From Aptenodytes patagonicus (lineage: Eukaryota; Chordata; Aves; Sphenisciformes; Spheniscidae), in NCBI RefSeq assembly GCF_965638725.1, contig NC_134974.1, positions 2,750,143-2,814,142 on the forward strand: a stretch of DNA of 64,000 nt, read 5' to 3'. A model generated the notes under the pieces. The model worked only from the letters and a program-made list of their open reading frames with translations. It was not told the origin of the DNA and did not search any database. Both the position numbers and the translations under genes were made by a program. This document shows, in pieces, positions 1 to 12,419 of the stretch; positions within the stretch are counted from its first letter, which is position 1; each line of letters begins with the position of its first letter.

Positions 1-594
1 ATGTTCTGATTAGCTGTCCAACTGATACATGTTTGTTGACCAGCTTGCAGGCCAGAAAGCAAGCTGTTGAGCTAATGCTGCAGCTATTTCCTCAGTGCAA
101 GTGTTCATTAGATTGACTCGCATTCAAGTCATCACTAATGTTCTATCATTGGCAAGACCTTCCCCTCTTTGAGACTCTCACAATTCATTAGCTGTGATTA
201 AAATGATCAACAAGTTATTGTGGAGGGCAGGGGAGTTGGAAGTGGCGCTGACAGACCAGCGCTACGACCTCTTAAGCTTTGCCTCCTTTCAGGATCAGGC
301 TGCTGAAGACTTGCATGCTGGACATCAGCAACACGGCTGCAGAGGTCCCCAAAATGCCCACCAACCACAATTGCTCAAAGATGAGGGACTACAGAGTAGC
401 TTCAGAAAGCCATGGCATTGGCTTGTACGCATGCAGGTTTGCTCTCTGACACAATGTTATAGCTTGGCTAGAATTAGATTGGAATTAGGAGCCCTATTTT
501 TTTAATCAGAATTCTACTATTTCCTAAGTGATTGGTGGATTTTTGAAACAACCAGGTTTGAGCTTCTATGTTTGCCATGGCTTTCATTACTTAC
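1..594 (-). other. SELENBP1 intron 7, left edge
   Basis: Non-coding. I looked on the minus strand for the next SELENBP1 segment and saw no match, so the exon following 595-773 must lie beyond the window. No repeat recognised. Confidence 0.6.
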
Positions 595-773
595 CTCTGT
601 CTTGTAGAGCCGATGCACTGCACTACTCAGAGCACACCCAACAAACCCCTCTGCAGCATCCGGATTGTGGAGGAATCGAATTTCCAAAGGTATGGAGCCC
701 TTCCCCAAGTCAATTGCCTGAATGTAGGTGTGAGTGCTCCAGTCCCACACATTAATGCGGCGGCCATAATGCC
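595..773 (-). CDS. SELENBP1: SELENBP1 exon 7 (last exon visible)
   Basis: Encodes [18 protein letters not shown] through [16 protein letters not shown] and LYKTE, ending at the donor GAG/GTAAGT. The next exon expected in this family is not found in 1-594. Confidence 0.95.
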
Positions 774-3700
774 CTAATAGATCAGGTCAGCCAAAAATAA
801 GTACAGAAGATATTAGTTTAACGAAGAATCACTTTTACTTTTGAGAGTTTAAACAAATGCTCCCTCACCTCTCTCTACATCAGCTGGCTTAAACCCATCT
901 GCCAAGACTTTTGGGGCTCCCCATTCGGTGCTCATCAGGACATTGTGTCGTGGCTGATACCAGAAGTCATAACCCAGGGGGGGTACCTTTTCCCCATTCT
1001 CCCAATTTCCTTTCACTTCAAAGGTCTCTCCGTCCAGCAAAATAAAGCCACCTGATATAAAACCCAAAGAAAATTGTTTGAAGACATTCACACAAATTCA
1101 CAGCTTTATATAAATAATATATTAATATTTAAATGTCTATTTTCTAAACATGCTGTAAAATGCAACTCTGTGCTTAAGGACAATTTTGTGATTCCGTTGG
1201 TATTGCTTTTGTGGACTAAAGCAAATGAAAGCTGGATTTTTAAAGAACTTCATCATATTATAATGCATTTTTTAAGCTCCAGTTGGTTCTATTTCTACTC
1301 AAGTCACTCCAATAAATCAGTTAGCCTCCTAGAGTACATTTCAATTAAGAGATATCTTAGAGAAGATCCTGGAGGAGTCACCTCTGTTATTCTTTGCTTG
1401 CCACCAATACCCTTGAATTACGTACATAATATGCATCTATTCAAGGACATGTTTGCCCACAATCCAGAAGAGAAAAACCCTGTGAAAAGGAGCAGGGTTC
1501 ACCACTTATCACCTGAAGTACATTTCTCCTAATAGCTAGTATTTCCCTTTAGATGTCAGGTAGTTTACATCTGACTAGGTAACAAAATTTATACACAAGA
1601 ATCCTTCAAAATTTTTAAATGGGAAATGCAACCTAGAATAGCTTGAAAGGCTTAATTTTCATTAGACAATGAGACAAAGACAATTTAGGTTGGCAACAGA
1701 ATCTTTCAAGTCCCAGTCACAAATACTGAGCTGATACAGATTATGTTCAAAAGCAATTCTTCCTTGCTCTATGCTGAAGGGGCCCAAGTGGAATGTTAAT
1801 GGGTTTCTTGCTCGCATTATAACCACTAGAGTTGGTCGTCTTGAGTAATGTATTTGAAAGAGAGAGAGAGAGACATGGAAGCGGAACTCATCAACAGTCC
1901 CACAGAGGTTCCTCCACATCAGGTCTGAATTGCTGTGGCAGAACAATGTCCATACAGCTCACCTGGTAACTGAAGTATTTATTCTACAGTTACATAAACA
2001 ACCGCTGGAATGGTTATGTGCACAAAAGAACTGCAAGCTCTTAACAATGCATCTGGCTTTGCAGCCTGTACTTTGGGGGTGTGATACTTCTATACCGCGT
2101 ATACTTTTCTAGAGTAATGAAGGGGATTAATACCTTTTCCGTTGCCAGAAGGGTCTCCCAAACAGCTGATTAAGATTTCACCACTGCCCAGACAGTGAGA
2201 GGTGTGAGGATTAGCCACGTTACCCTTCCAGAACAACTCCACTGGCTCAACAATCTAAAATGAGTATACACAGTCAGTCACCTTCACCAAGATCACTACA
2301 GAATACCCGCTCCACCTCTAAGAGTTCAAGTTTCAGAGAGAGAGGAAGGAGTGGGAATGGCTATATGTGAAGGGGATTGTTTTCTTTGCTACTTTGTTTT
2401 TTGAGTACCTGCCACCTCCCGCTTTCCACTCTGCCCAGTAATACAGTACCATCCACGACATTTATTTGTTCTTCTCAAAAATATAAACAGCAAGAGTTGC
2501 ATGGTTAGAATCAGTCCAATTCCTGCATCAGTGAGACACTGACATCTGCGTTTGTTTTAATTAGTATCAGTGGCAGAAACACCACTTGTGTGCATTCAGC
2601 CATCAGCTCTCACTGGAGTAGTAGCAGTTCAGAGGGGAAAAAAAAGAAATCTTTGAGGCTTGCCAGAGACTCAGTTTGAAATAAAATTCACTGTACAAGA
2701 AGAGACCTTTGGGGGTTTTTCCACTGCATTAATAGTTAAAGGCTGGCAAGGTTCTAAAGAACTCAAAACTGAAAGACTATGAATGAGAGTCTTTGCAGGC
2801 AGGTGGGGTGGGACAAAAGACCACTTAAAAGTTTCCTTACGTTCCACATTATGACCCATCTTCAAAATATGTTTTTGATCACTAAATTTGCCTCTGCCAA
2901 ACCTGGAACTTTGTACTGAAGTTTCACACGTTGCTGTAGGATTCATCTGACCAAGTATAGACGCTGACAGCATATATATTTGTATCTAAGCTAATCCTCT
3001 ATGCTTACTTTATCGTCAGTGAAAAGAAACAAACACTCTTAAGACACAATTCCTTTACCTTAAAACAGTTTTCTAAACTAGGTTAGACAAATCTGACTCC
3101 AGCAATGCCTATTTCTCTTTCACTGACTGTAAAGAGAATCTAAACAGTTAGACATGGAAAAGTGTTAAGTCTATATCCGAACCTGTATCTATGCCAATAT
3201 CTGTATCTCTGCCAAATGAATTCTATTGCAGTGGAAGTTTTATTTTGGGAAAATTTTGATTGTTTCCATGAACAAGAGATTTCAAAAAAAGTTCATTTCC
3301 CCATATTAAAACATTTTCTTAATTTTTTCTTTTAAAAAATCTACATATCACATGTTTAGGAACCAAGGATTACAAATGAAGGAGGAGGTGTCCTTTACAG
3401 AAGAGATCTGGTTTTGCTCACTGAAAATCCAATCAAATTTGAACTCATCTCTGAAAAACATACAATCTACATATGCTCGGCTGAATGTGTCAGGTAGGAG
3501 TTTGCCTCGTGATCTTGCAGTCAAAAACAGTAATACAGTGTGCAACTACTTCGACTGAAATTCATATTGCAGAGGCAGGTTGAATTCTGGAACTTCCTAA
3601 TTTTTGAGTGTTTGACACCACATTTACTCGTATTTCTTTAGTGCAAGATTTTTGTGTGTAGTTTATCAATAAATTGTAGGAGTTTCAAAACTCCCACAAG

Positions 3701-6700
3701 TTCCTAATATTTGACAAAAGCTTCCATAACTGTTCTGACTCCCCTATTCTAATTTGAAGTTGGAATCCATAAAATCACTGTCTCTTGGTCAAAATATAAG
3801 AAAAAAAAACCCAGCTTAAAGTCATCTAAATATACCTTATGGATCCTAGGAGCTCGCAAGTCTGTTCCCACATCCACCACATAAATGCGAGAAGAGATCA
3901 GGCTAGGTAGAATCAGACGATTTCTTCTCTTTGTGGCATCCCCAAAGCAGCTGCTACAGGCATTCCACCCTGAATGATGGAGCTCATCCTTAAGATTTGG
4001 CATGGGCAGGCGATGGATCACCTACAAAGTCAGAGACAGATTTAAGATTCAGTCTGGTATAGTTTTTCCCCTAGGCAAAGAAATGGGTCTTTATGTCAAA
4101 GCATAAATTAATAAAGAGCAGAAGGAAACTGCTATTTGTTATTCAGGAAGCAGATTCAGCCTGAGATATGCAGAGCTGAAGCTGTAAAGTGGGAGAAGAA
4201 AGTTGGACATCATGATTGCACAGCGTTTGTTAAATGTTGTATGCTATTAAATTAATCCAAATCTTTAAAAGACTCTATTTAATTACGGAGACATGCAATA
4301 ATGATATGGAAAAAACCAACAGAAAAAAACATCACTTGTCCATGTGCTGCAAGTCTCTGACTTTACAAGATTTACCTGATTACAACTGGGTCTGACTGTA
4401 GCAAACTGACATGTTAATTTGCACTCTTGCTTCTGATTTTTACTTTTCCGCTGTATAACTAAGAAAAGTTGAAAGATTACAGCTAAGTTTTGTCAAAGTT
4501 TTAGGAGATTTGTTTCCTCCACTCCTCCGCAATAAAACCCTAAGCAGTAGCTCTAAAAAAAAAGAATTATGAAAATATTGTCAAATCAGATTCGCCACTC
4601 CTTAAACACATGGAGATCAGAGTCCAAAGTACCTTCAGTAATTTGAGTCATACAAGCACTGCATGTTTAAATGCAGTTCAGTGTACACTATCTGCAGTAA
4701 CAAACTGAGCAGCTTAAGAACAGTCTTACCAGTATTTTGGATGTGGTTTATTGGTAGCTACCTACTGTCCTGGTTTCGGCTGGGATAGCTAATTTTCCTC
4801 CTAGTAGCTGGTACAGTGCTGTGTTTTGGATTTAGCATGAGAATAATGTTGACAACACGCTGATTTTTCAGTTGTTGCTAAGCAGTGTTTATACTAAGTC
4901 AAGGACTTTTCAGCTTCCCGTGCTTTGCCAGTGAGGAGGCTGGAGGGGCACAAGAAGCTGGGAGGGGGCACAGCCAGGACAGCTGACCCAAACTGGCCAA
5001 AGGGCTATTCCATACCATACGACATCATGCTCAGTATATAAACCGGGAGAAGTTGGCCGGGGGACAGCGACCGCTGCCTGGGGACTGGCTGGGCAGCGGT
5101 CAGCAGGTGGTGAGCAACTACGTTGTGCATCGCTTATTTTGTATATTCTTCTATTGTTGTTATTATTATTACTATTTTACTTTATTTTAATTATTAAACT
5201 GTTCTTATCTCAACCCACAAGTTTTCTCACTTTTACTCTTCCAGGGCGGGGGGGAGTGAGCGAGCAGCTGTGTGGTGCTCAGTTGCTGGCTGAGGTTAAA
5301 CCACGACACCTACCCACAGCTTTCCATTTATGAAGTAAATGGATTAGATTTATAATGCCTAATGTGCAGAATTTCCCAGGGTATCAGACATCCTACATTA
5401 TAAACGCTGTCTACACTACTGACACATCCCGAGGAAATATCACCTTCTAGAGCTTAATACTCATGCTCAGTATAAATCAGTAATGGTGTTACAAAAAGAA
5501 CTATTAAAATACTAAGTAAAAAAATGCTCTGAAAGTGTCTTGAGACTAACAAGATAAATGTTAGCTTTCAGTAACCTAGTAAGAAAAACAGCAGAGGATT
5601 TGATTGGTTCTCAACACAAATATCTACTTGAAAATGATTATGCGAACCCAAATATTCGCCACCCTAGAAAACGGAGCACCGGAGCCATTCTACACACAGG
5701 TACCTGGCAATAGTGCGGAGATTTGGGGTCAACATCCACAGTGGCCAGGTAGTCAGGTTTCTCTATCCCAGTGTTTCTGTAGATACAAGGCAGGTACACA
5801 ATCTCCTCCCGGGGACCTTTCAAGGCAGAAGTCTTGTTTAATACATCAAAAGAAACTGTTTTTACAAAAAGCTGTGGTTAACTTTAATAGACTCTTCTCT
5901 GGATTTAATCTCTCTGTCTGTAAATTGTGATTCTTCCTAGGAAGCTGAACCTCAGTATTTCCATTTTATGGAGAAACACTAGTAGTACATAGTTTGAGCA
6001 GCCAGAAATCGCCAGGAGAAAATGCTTATTCAGCTGTGGGGCCTTTCCACTCCCTCGCCCTCCTAATGTAAGAGGCCCTGGGGATGCAATTATTTTCCTG
6101 AAAAAGGACAGTACTGGAGACCACCTTCCCACCTGCAAGGCCGTGCCAAGCCTCTCCTTTCCCCAGTTACACAAGTGATTGACTCCCTGCTGCCAGGGCC
6201 CAGATTTCAGTCTACCTATGCCAAAAGCCTACTTATTACAATCTATAAAATTGAGGCTTTTAAAATGTATCGAAGGACTCACGGGGAAGTTCTGACACTA
6301 TTAAAAGCTACAGCAAAAGTCCTCAAGGGCTTTAGCGAGGTTCAGGATTTAGCCAGACACTGCTGGGAAGAACAGAACATAACTTTTGTACAGCTACAAG
6401 TGGATGGGAAGCTTCACACAGTATACCCTACAGTCCTTTCTCCTATTTTCTCCTTCTTCTGTCCTAGACAGTCACTTGTTTTTATGAGAGAGTCTGAGGG
6501 CAGTCTATAAAGGTCTCCATCCAAAAACACAATGAAACTTTTTTTTTTTTTTAGATTAAAGACTTGCCCCCAATATTCTTAAAGCAAAGCTCTATTTTGC
6601 AGCATAGAAAAACAGAACAGTTTGCCGAGTGTTAGCATCCTATAGCCACGCATACATCTAAACCCAGACCCACTTTGTTTTAGTGCTATGATTTAGTGAA

Positions 6701-9700
6701 CTTATGGTAACAGAGCTTGCATGCTTTGCCCAGAGTTGGGTGCAAAATGAAGTAAAATCTCTTCTGATATTTAAAGTCTCCTTGGCCTTGCTAATTAACA
6801 AGCCACTCTGGAAGGCATCTACCTAGTCTTCACCTAATTTGGAAACAATTCCTTTACTGAAGGCCTGGATTTAGAAAAGTTGTTACAGTACTTGCCTTTC
6901 ATGGCATCCAGAGGAGTTGCATATCCTGGACCACATGCTCCGCATTTTGCTGATTGAAGAAAAAAAAAAAAGAAGTTCTTTTAATCTCCAAATTATTTTA
7001 AAGCATATCTCTAAGAGGGCATTGGCTTTGCATTCAGAGATTGACAAATCTTAGATCCAATTTCTACATTGCCAAACACCTGTAAGTCTCGCTGACTCCA
7101 GTCAGTGCTGAGGTTACTTGAGTTTCTGAAAATATACACAATATGACACTCCACACTCAAAAATAATGGGAAATTTGGGGCTTCATTTCAAGGAGTTCAG
7201 CCTCACAATTTTAAAGCACATTCATATATGACAAGGGTCTGGGATTTAAGAAAATTGTGTTAAATGTTTTACAGAGAGCTGCTGAATCACTGCCAGATGA
7301 GTAAGTAGACAGATTGCCCAATTTGAACAACCCATTTTATTATTACTGGAAAGCCTCCAGTCTTTCTCTGCATATAAATGCTGAAGAAGTGGTTATTTTT
7401 AAGGATTTACAGCCTGGGTAAGAGGCAATACTGCAGGTGACCAGAAAGGACAGGAGGAAGGGGAATTATCAACCATGGCACCTTCTATTAAAAACTCAGC
7501 TCCCCACCTCTGCTCTCACGCCACCATTAGAGCTGCCAGAAACTGTCCTTGAACCGGCATTCCTCATTCACCACTTCCAGCACGGCAACTACATCACAAA
7601 TCAGACAACTTAGTGGGGAAACTGTAGTTTTACGAAGCTAGAAAGGGAATCTAAATGTCCTCCGGAAAAGAGAACCCCACAAAAGCAGAAGGAGCATGTC
7701 TGGTTCAAGGCTGGGCTCTGCGTTAGGAGGAACATGTCATTTTATAGGGGCAGAAGACTGAGAAGCAATGCTCTTCTGCGCCGAGAGTCAAAACCAACCC
7801 ATGCATCTGGGTGTCTCTATGCACAAACCCTCAACATTTCAACGGAGAATGGGAACTGCAGCAATTGTTATCTACAGCTTCTCTATCTGGAAAGTGATGT
7901 GTTCACTTCCAAAAAGATAGGACTGCTATATTAGGATTTTCCAGAGTTAAGAGCTTGAGCCTCAGTAAGCATAAAGCACTGCTCACTACTAACACGTAAT
8001 ACTTCTTAAGCGTTTCAGCTTGCTTCTAAAAAGTTTCTTACCTCCCTTTGTATCAGTTTGGATCTCAATCAACATCTAAGTAAAAACTATATTAAAACAG
8101 CTTCGTACACAGCGATTTCTACTCTAACACAGTCAACAGAACATATACGCTCAGATTTGCATCAATAAATTGTTGGCTAGAACTAAGAAAATATTACCCT
8201 GAAATATTGCTTCAAGGGGCAGTTACAACAAGTTGCAGGTTTATAGGCTTAACTGACGCACACAAATCTCTTCTAGTCACGGAGCTGCAGGCCTGCTGAA
8301 CACAATGCAGGAAGCTTCTGCTCTATTCCTAAACGGAACTAGCATATAATCAGCTGTTTAAAACACAAAAATATAGAAGTGCTGTGCAGCAGGATGCCAA
8401 CGTATTTTTTCAATATGGCATGAAGTGAAATGCATGTTGACAGAAGCAAAAACATAGTATAGTTGCCTCCCTCCGTTACCTCAAGTATCCGTAATAAAAA
8501 TAAGCAAACCAGCTAATTATTTGCCATTCTCTGATATTTAAAAAGAGAAGTTGATAGCAACAGTTTTTTTCAGAATGCCATAGATCTAAGATTTCAAATC
8601 CAGAGGTAGCGACAGCTCCAGTGCCCATTTAAGTATGGAGCCTTCTTTGGAAGGCAAAATGTTTCAAGCAATTTGCTCACTGCACGTGGAGGCTCATAAC
8701 TTTAAAAACTGGATCTTCTCAAAAAGAGTGATTTAGTACTTTAGATTTAATTTCACAGTCTTTGTGAAATATTTTTATCTGGAAACACAAAATATAAAGT
8801 TTGCTTTGTTCCATTTATGTCTAAGCTGTAATTTAAACTTTATTCCAATTTTCTCAATCACCTAAATTAGCAGGAACTCAGTATGCATTAGACCACAGCT
8901 TAATTAGCATTGCAAATGCGGTTTTCTGCAGATTACTTTGAGAAAAAGATTATTTGTGCCAAATTGTTTTCCAGAGAAAACATACAGCAAGATGATGAAC
9001 GTTTTCCCTTCCTTCTTCTCATGCACATTTTTCTCTCCTTTCCCTCTGATCTTGTTCAAACACTCTTTTATTCTGAACGATTGTATCTAACTGCCTGAAG
9101 ATATCTGTGGATGATGCAAGCCCTTCCGTGTTACACGATGCCAAGCTCATTTGTGAATACAAAATAAGGTTTTTGTCATGAAACTGTGATTTGCACCATC
9201 TTGTAGCAACTTGTTAACAATAATATTTACATTGCTATGTTAATAATCCATGGTTAAACACATTAATATTACTTGTTGCGTTCCAGATCCTCCATTAACC
9301 TGGCAGCTGACCAAGTGTTTTGAATACCAGGAAGTGGGACGCTATATCACATACGTGTGGTTTGCAACCTCCAGAGAGGACAAAAGCATTGAGATTTTCT
9401 TGCTGCAATTGTATGTTACACCTTTACAGGCAAATTCTCTCACAGTAGCTTTCCATCCACAAAGTCCACCTTCCTTGCCTCTCTAAATCAAAGAACGTTT
9501 CTCTACCGCCAATGGCTCACACGTGAATTTAACAGGAAGAACATACGCATTTAGCTTTAACTGCTTCATTGTACAATTTTCCTTTTTTCACAAATGAAGT
9601 TACAATAAGCCAAATTCCTCCTTACTCCTATGCAGTTATTTGTATATAAAGCTGATAAAAATCTCACAGTTCCCTTTGTTACCGTTGTCTACAGCAATTC

Positions 9701-12219
9701 TCTCCTGTGGAGAGCAAAGGGAACTGGGGAGTCCAGTCTAGTTTCCTTTTGCTTTGTATTTTTTCATGTCTTTCCATCTGTTCTGTTCCGCTTTTTGGAG
9801 AACAGGAGGGACAGTAAACCAAAGGCAACTGTCCAATCCTTCGTGAGCCACCAACAATGATCCACAGGCCACTCTGGAAAACTCCATACAAATCAACAGC
9901 AAGGTTGGGGGATATTTTGCTACGCTTACAACAGCTGAAAATATGTAAGCTGTAATTTCCCACATAAAGCATAATGAGGGACTCCCTGCAGCTTTTCATC
10001 CACTCAGTAAGTTTTAGACAAAAAGGAGGCAGTTCTCAATGTCATAAATGTTAAAAGTGCTTCTCTGACGGTGGAAAAGACACCGCACTCTTTTGGGTGG
10101 CAGTGAAGAATAAAAACTTTTCATTTCCCTCATTTTTGGGGGCACCAAGTCGTACCACAGTGCCAAGTAAAATCGCATACTGTGCAAGGTCAAAGAGTGA
10201 CGACTGGATCTGTCAGTCCAGTAGTCACAGCGTAGAGGAACGGTCCAGGCACCTCTGGGTTCGTTTGTCCCTGTTACTGGGTGAGCCAAGTCACCGTGTT
10301 GCTCTGCATCTCTGAATACAAGCGCTTCCTCTCCGCCTTTTCAAGGGCTGTAAAGTCTTCAGAGGTGCTGAGCTCCTCAGGGCAAAGAAATAACGGGAAA
10401 TACAGATCATCCCAAAGGACAAGAAATACCACAAAACATTATAAAAGCAAGATTTAGGAGATTGTTTTATGAAAAACTTCTGAAAGTAGCTATTTTTAAA
10501 AAAAATAAAAGGCCAATCCATTTATACTTACCTAATCAGTGTGTTAAAAGTTTTGATGTGATATGCAAAGCCTCTGAAGAAGCTGCAGCATGAGCAAACT
10601 ATACTCAGATTAACCTGGAGTCACTAGTAGTCTGGTTAATGAGGTTTATAGATTTACAACAATGGGTAATAGCATTGTAAACAAATATCCCACCTGATAA
10701 AGCGCAATTTCATAATACATTTGGTAACTATTAACACAAGAAAGAGGTATTCTTTGATAGTTTGGGTTTAACAGCGTGAAATAAAGGAAAGGAGCAGGAA
10801 AGACTTTGTCTTTTCATATGCACTGTTTTATGGCAGCAGAGTTCTTCAGCTCACTTAAGACAACAACCTGTGAAGGTGCCCAAGACTCTTTACTCTATAG
10901 AGGGAGTTTAGGACAAATGTGGCAATAAATTAGGCACCTCTGTTGAGAGCTTAAAGTTAGGTGGAATAAATCTGGGCTAAACTGGCCTTTTTGCAGAGCC
11001 TGAGTAAACAGAAAGTCCTCTGAAGTTAAGGTGTATGCATGGGTTAAACACTGACATATTAAAAAATGAAGGTAGGCAAATCTGGTTTATGGTATGATTG
11101 TGCTAAACTGCTGAAATGAACACACAAATGGGAAAAAATAAATCAGTGTATCAGCTGTGCTATATACACAACAAGACACAGGCTTTACAGAACAACAGAG
11201 ACAAAAGCAGCACATTCTTTCTGGTAGACAAGTCTTTTTCCAAGTAACAAATTATGCACGCAGACTTTAATGATCTGTTAAATTTTTGAAGAGCAGTCCA
11301 AGACTTGATCTTCTACGCTGCCAAGAGCATACTTTTCCAAACCTTGTGACCAATCTATCACCATCATGCTACTTTAAGCTTTAAGGTGCAGTATTTAACT
11401 GACTCTTTATACACTGCCTAGCGACTTCTTACAGACTGCCGCAACCATTTAGACAAAACTGTCATTATCACAGGTTACCAACTGAAACTTACAGTTTGTT
11501 AGAAAGCAAAGCAAAACAAATGTAATTGCACTACTAGTACTTACAAAAGCACAAAAAGGTAAACATTCACCCTAGGCAGATAAACCAGAGGAGACACTTC
11601 TGCTGAGTCAGAATCATTGTTTTTGTTTGTGTAGTAAGGGCTTTTTTTTAACTAAGATCTACAATCTTACCCCATTTTGTGAAATCACAATGTAAGTGTC
11701 CCCCTTGCAAATTATACAATAATATATTCACATGCAAAAAACCTTCCATCTATTTTAGTCCCCTCTCTCCATTTTCCTGTCCATGTATCCAAACATGAAA
11801 GTCCATAAAACTTACATCGTCTATCACAAAAATAGAAGGAAAAAGTTAAATTCTGGTCCTCAGTTTCCCGACAATCTTCCTATGAGTCATTCACGTTCAC
11901 AGTCAACCAGAGTAGCAAGTCCAAATGCTTATTTCAGTTTCTAAATGCTGAGGTACTAAAAGAGACATTTAATGGTAGCATAAAAGGCATTTACTGATGC
12001 ATTAAGGCTACTTATTTAAAACCATGGGGGGGGTCCATAGCTTAAAGAAGTAAACCTTTTAATAGTCGGAGGAAATGCTGAGCTCCAGCCCCGCGTCTCT
12101 CCTTACCAGTCCACCATGCTAACGAACCCCCTGGCCCCTGCTTACAAGTTTCACAGTGCAGAATTGTAGCCAAAAGCAGCAGATCCCGGCTGGATCCACA
12201 GGCTGGATCTCTTACCCAT
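595..12219 (-). CDS. SELENBP1: SELENBP1, selenium-binding protein 1 (methanethiol oxidase), 5' part
   Basis: Partial gene, seven coding exons on the minus strand: 12216-12219, 6896-6949, 5704-5816, 3836-4021, 2134-2254, 869-1051 and 595-773. Phases agree at every junction and the sum is 840 nt (280 codons), against about 470 residues in the family, so the C-terminal 40% lies left of the window. The product in vertebrates is a cytosolic methanethiol oxidase that turns methanethiol into hydrogen sulfide, formaldehyde and hydrogen peroxide. Visible hallmarks: [19 protein letters not shown] near the N-terminus; Cys56 in the YCQV context, equivalent to the cysteine proposed to bind selenium; a CSSC motif at residues 79-82; HTSHC at 136-140; and the [10 protein letters not shown] and [11 protein letters not shown] segments. 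The start was chosen because ATGG followed by the acceptor of exon 2 gives [11 protein letters not shown], the family N-terminus. I see no frame break. Identification is very secure; the first exon is inferred from the splice and promoter fit. Confidence 0.95.
869..1051 (-). CDS. SELENBP1: SELENBP1 exon 6
   Basis: Starts in the split glycine codon of [18 protein letters not shown] and ends in PADVERG. Contains [11 protein letters not shown]. The donor is GAG/GTGAGG. A methionine-initiated frame continuing into the upstream intron here is an artefact. Confidence 0.95.
1052..2133 (-). other. SELENBP1 intron 5
   Basis: AT-rich intron with a short GA microsatellite near 1859-1872. Nothing else recognised. 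Confidence 0.7.
2134..2254 (-). CDS. SELENBP1: SELENBP1 exon 5
   Basis: 40 codons plus one base, residues 120-159. The second half ([18 protein letters not shown]) is strongly conserved; the first half, [16 protein letters not shown], is more divergent from the mammalian protein as I know it. Confidence 0.9.
2255..3835 (-). other. SELENBP1 intron 4
   Basis: AT-rich intron; no repeat or gene recognised. Confidence 0.7.
3836..4021 (-). CDS. SELENBP1: SELENBP1 exon 4
   Basis: 62 codons, residues 58-119 ([19 protein letters not shown] through APRIHK). Holds the CSSC motif at 79-82. Both junctions are phase 0 (acceptor TTTGTAG, donor AAG/GTATAT). Confidence 0.95.
4766..5308 (+). mobile_element. 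Solo LTR copy 1 (ERVL-like, 543 bp) in SELENBP1 intron 3
   Basis: Begins TGTCCTGGTTTCGGCTGGGA and ends GGTTAAACCACGACA, i.e. TG...CA termini. It is flanked by perfect 5-bp duplications CCTAC (4761-4765 and 5309-5313). In this orientation a TATATAA box lies at about 5036-5042 and an ATTAAA poly(A) signal near 5195, so this is the sense strand. No internal retroviral sequence remains. A 5-bp duplication is usual for class III (ERVL) elements, but family assignment needs a repeat library. It is antisense to SELENBP1. Confidence 0.92.
5704..5816 (-). CDS. SELENBP1: SELENBP1 exon 3
   Basis: Encodes residues 20-57 ([17 protein letters not shown] through [11 protein letters not shown]). It carries Cys56, matching the human cysteine proposed as selenium ligand. 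The donor is CAG/GTACCTG. Confidence 0.95.
5817..6895 (-). other. SELENBP1 intron 2 (GC-AG)
   Basis: Intron of 1,079 bp between exons 3 and 2, with a GC donor. It has a T12 run at about 6540-6552. No other feature seen. Confidence 0.8.
6896..6949 (-). CDS. SELENBP1: SELENBP1 exon 2, followed by a GC-AG intron
   Basis: Encodes [17 protein letters not shown] plus split codons at both ends (2 + 51 + 1 nt). The acceptor is TTCAATCAG. The donor reads AAAG/GCAAGT, a GC donor with an otherwise perfect consensus; using it restores the conserved MKGPREE reading across the junction with exon 3, whereas the nearby GT (GTACTG) would break the frame. Confidence 0.9.
6950..12215 (-). other. SELENBP1 intron 1
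   Basis: 5.27 kb intron separating the ATGG exon from the rest of the coding sequence. AT-rich, with no open frame of convincing coding character and no repeat that I recognise. Confidence 0.65.
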
Positions 12220-12290
12220 GTCGGATCAGACACCCAGGGCCGCTGGGTGCGTGCAAGAGGAAGCACAGCTGCCTGGACTGGATTCTTGTG
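12216..12290 (-). CDS. SELENBP1: SELENBP1 exon 1 (short 5' UTR plus ATGG)
   Basis: On the minus strand the start codon is at 12219-12217, followed by G and a consensus donor (GTAAGAG, ending at 12211). The context GACATGG has a purine at -3 and G at +4. Only four coding bases lie here; joined to exon 2 they give Met-Ala-Lys-Cys. A TATA box about 95 bp upstream of the ATG implies a transcript start near 12290, so the 5' UTR would be about 70 nt; that upper boundary is an estimate. An alternative first exon elsewhere is possible, but I found no other ATG-donor combination in the right phase. Confidence 0.75.
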
Positions 12291-12315
12291 AAGCAAAAGC
12301 TGTTCGGAGAGGGTC

Positions 12316-12340
12316 ATATATACAAGAGTGAAGGGGCGGG
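12316..12340 (-). promoter_or_regulatory. SELENBP1 core promoter: TATA box and GC box
   Basis: On the minus strand TATATATG (plus 12315-12322) lies about 95 bp upstream of the SELENBP1 ATG. A GC box (plus-strand GGGGCGGG, 12333-12340) lies about 10 bp further upstream. The surrounding 12,060-12,560 block is clearly richer in GC than its flanks. A TATA-driven, non-CpG-island promoter suggests tissue-restricted expression, in contrast to POGZ. The role is inferred from position and motif only. Confidence 0.6.
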
Positions 12341-12419
12341 CAGGACTAGGGAGAGAAACTGCCAAGGGGAGGATCCAGTGCAGCTGGGAGTGCGGGAGGA
12401 CGGGGACAGAAATTCAGCT

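Noticed and set aside
1..594. Search for the next SELENBP1 exon at the left edge
   Set aside because: No minus-strand frame resembles the expected continuation of the family; only intron.
849..1091. Methionine start at 1091 for a small SELENBP1-like protein
   Set aside because: That methionine is in the intron; the exon begins at 1051 in a split glycine codon.
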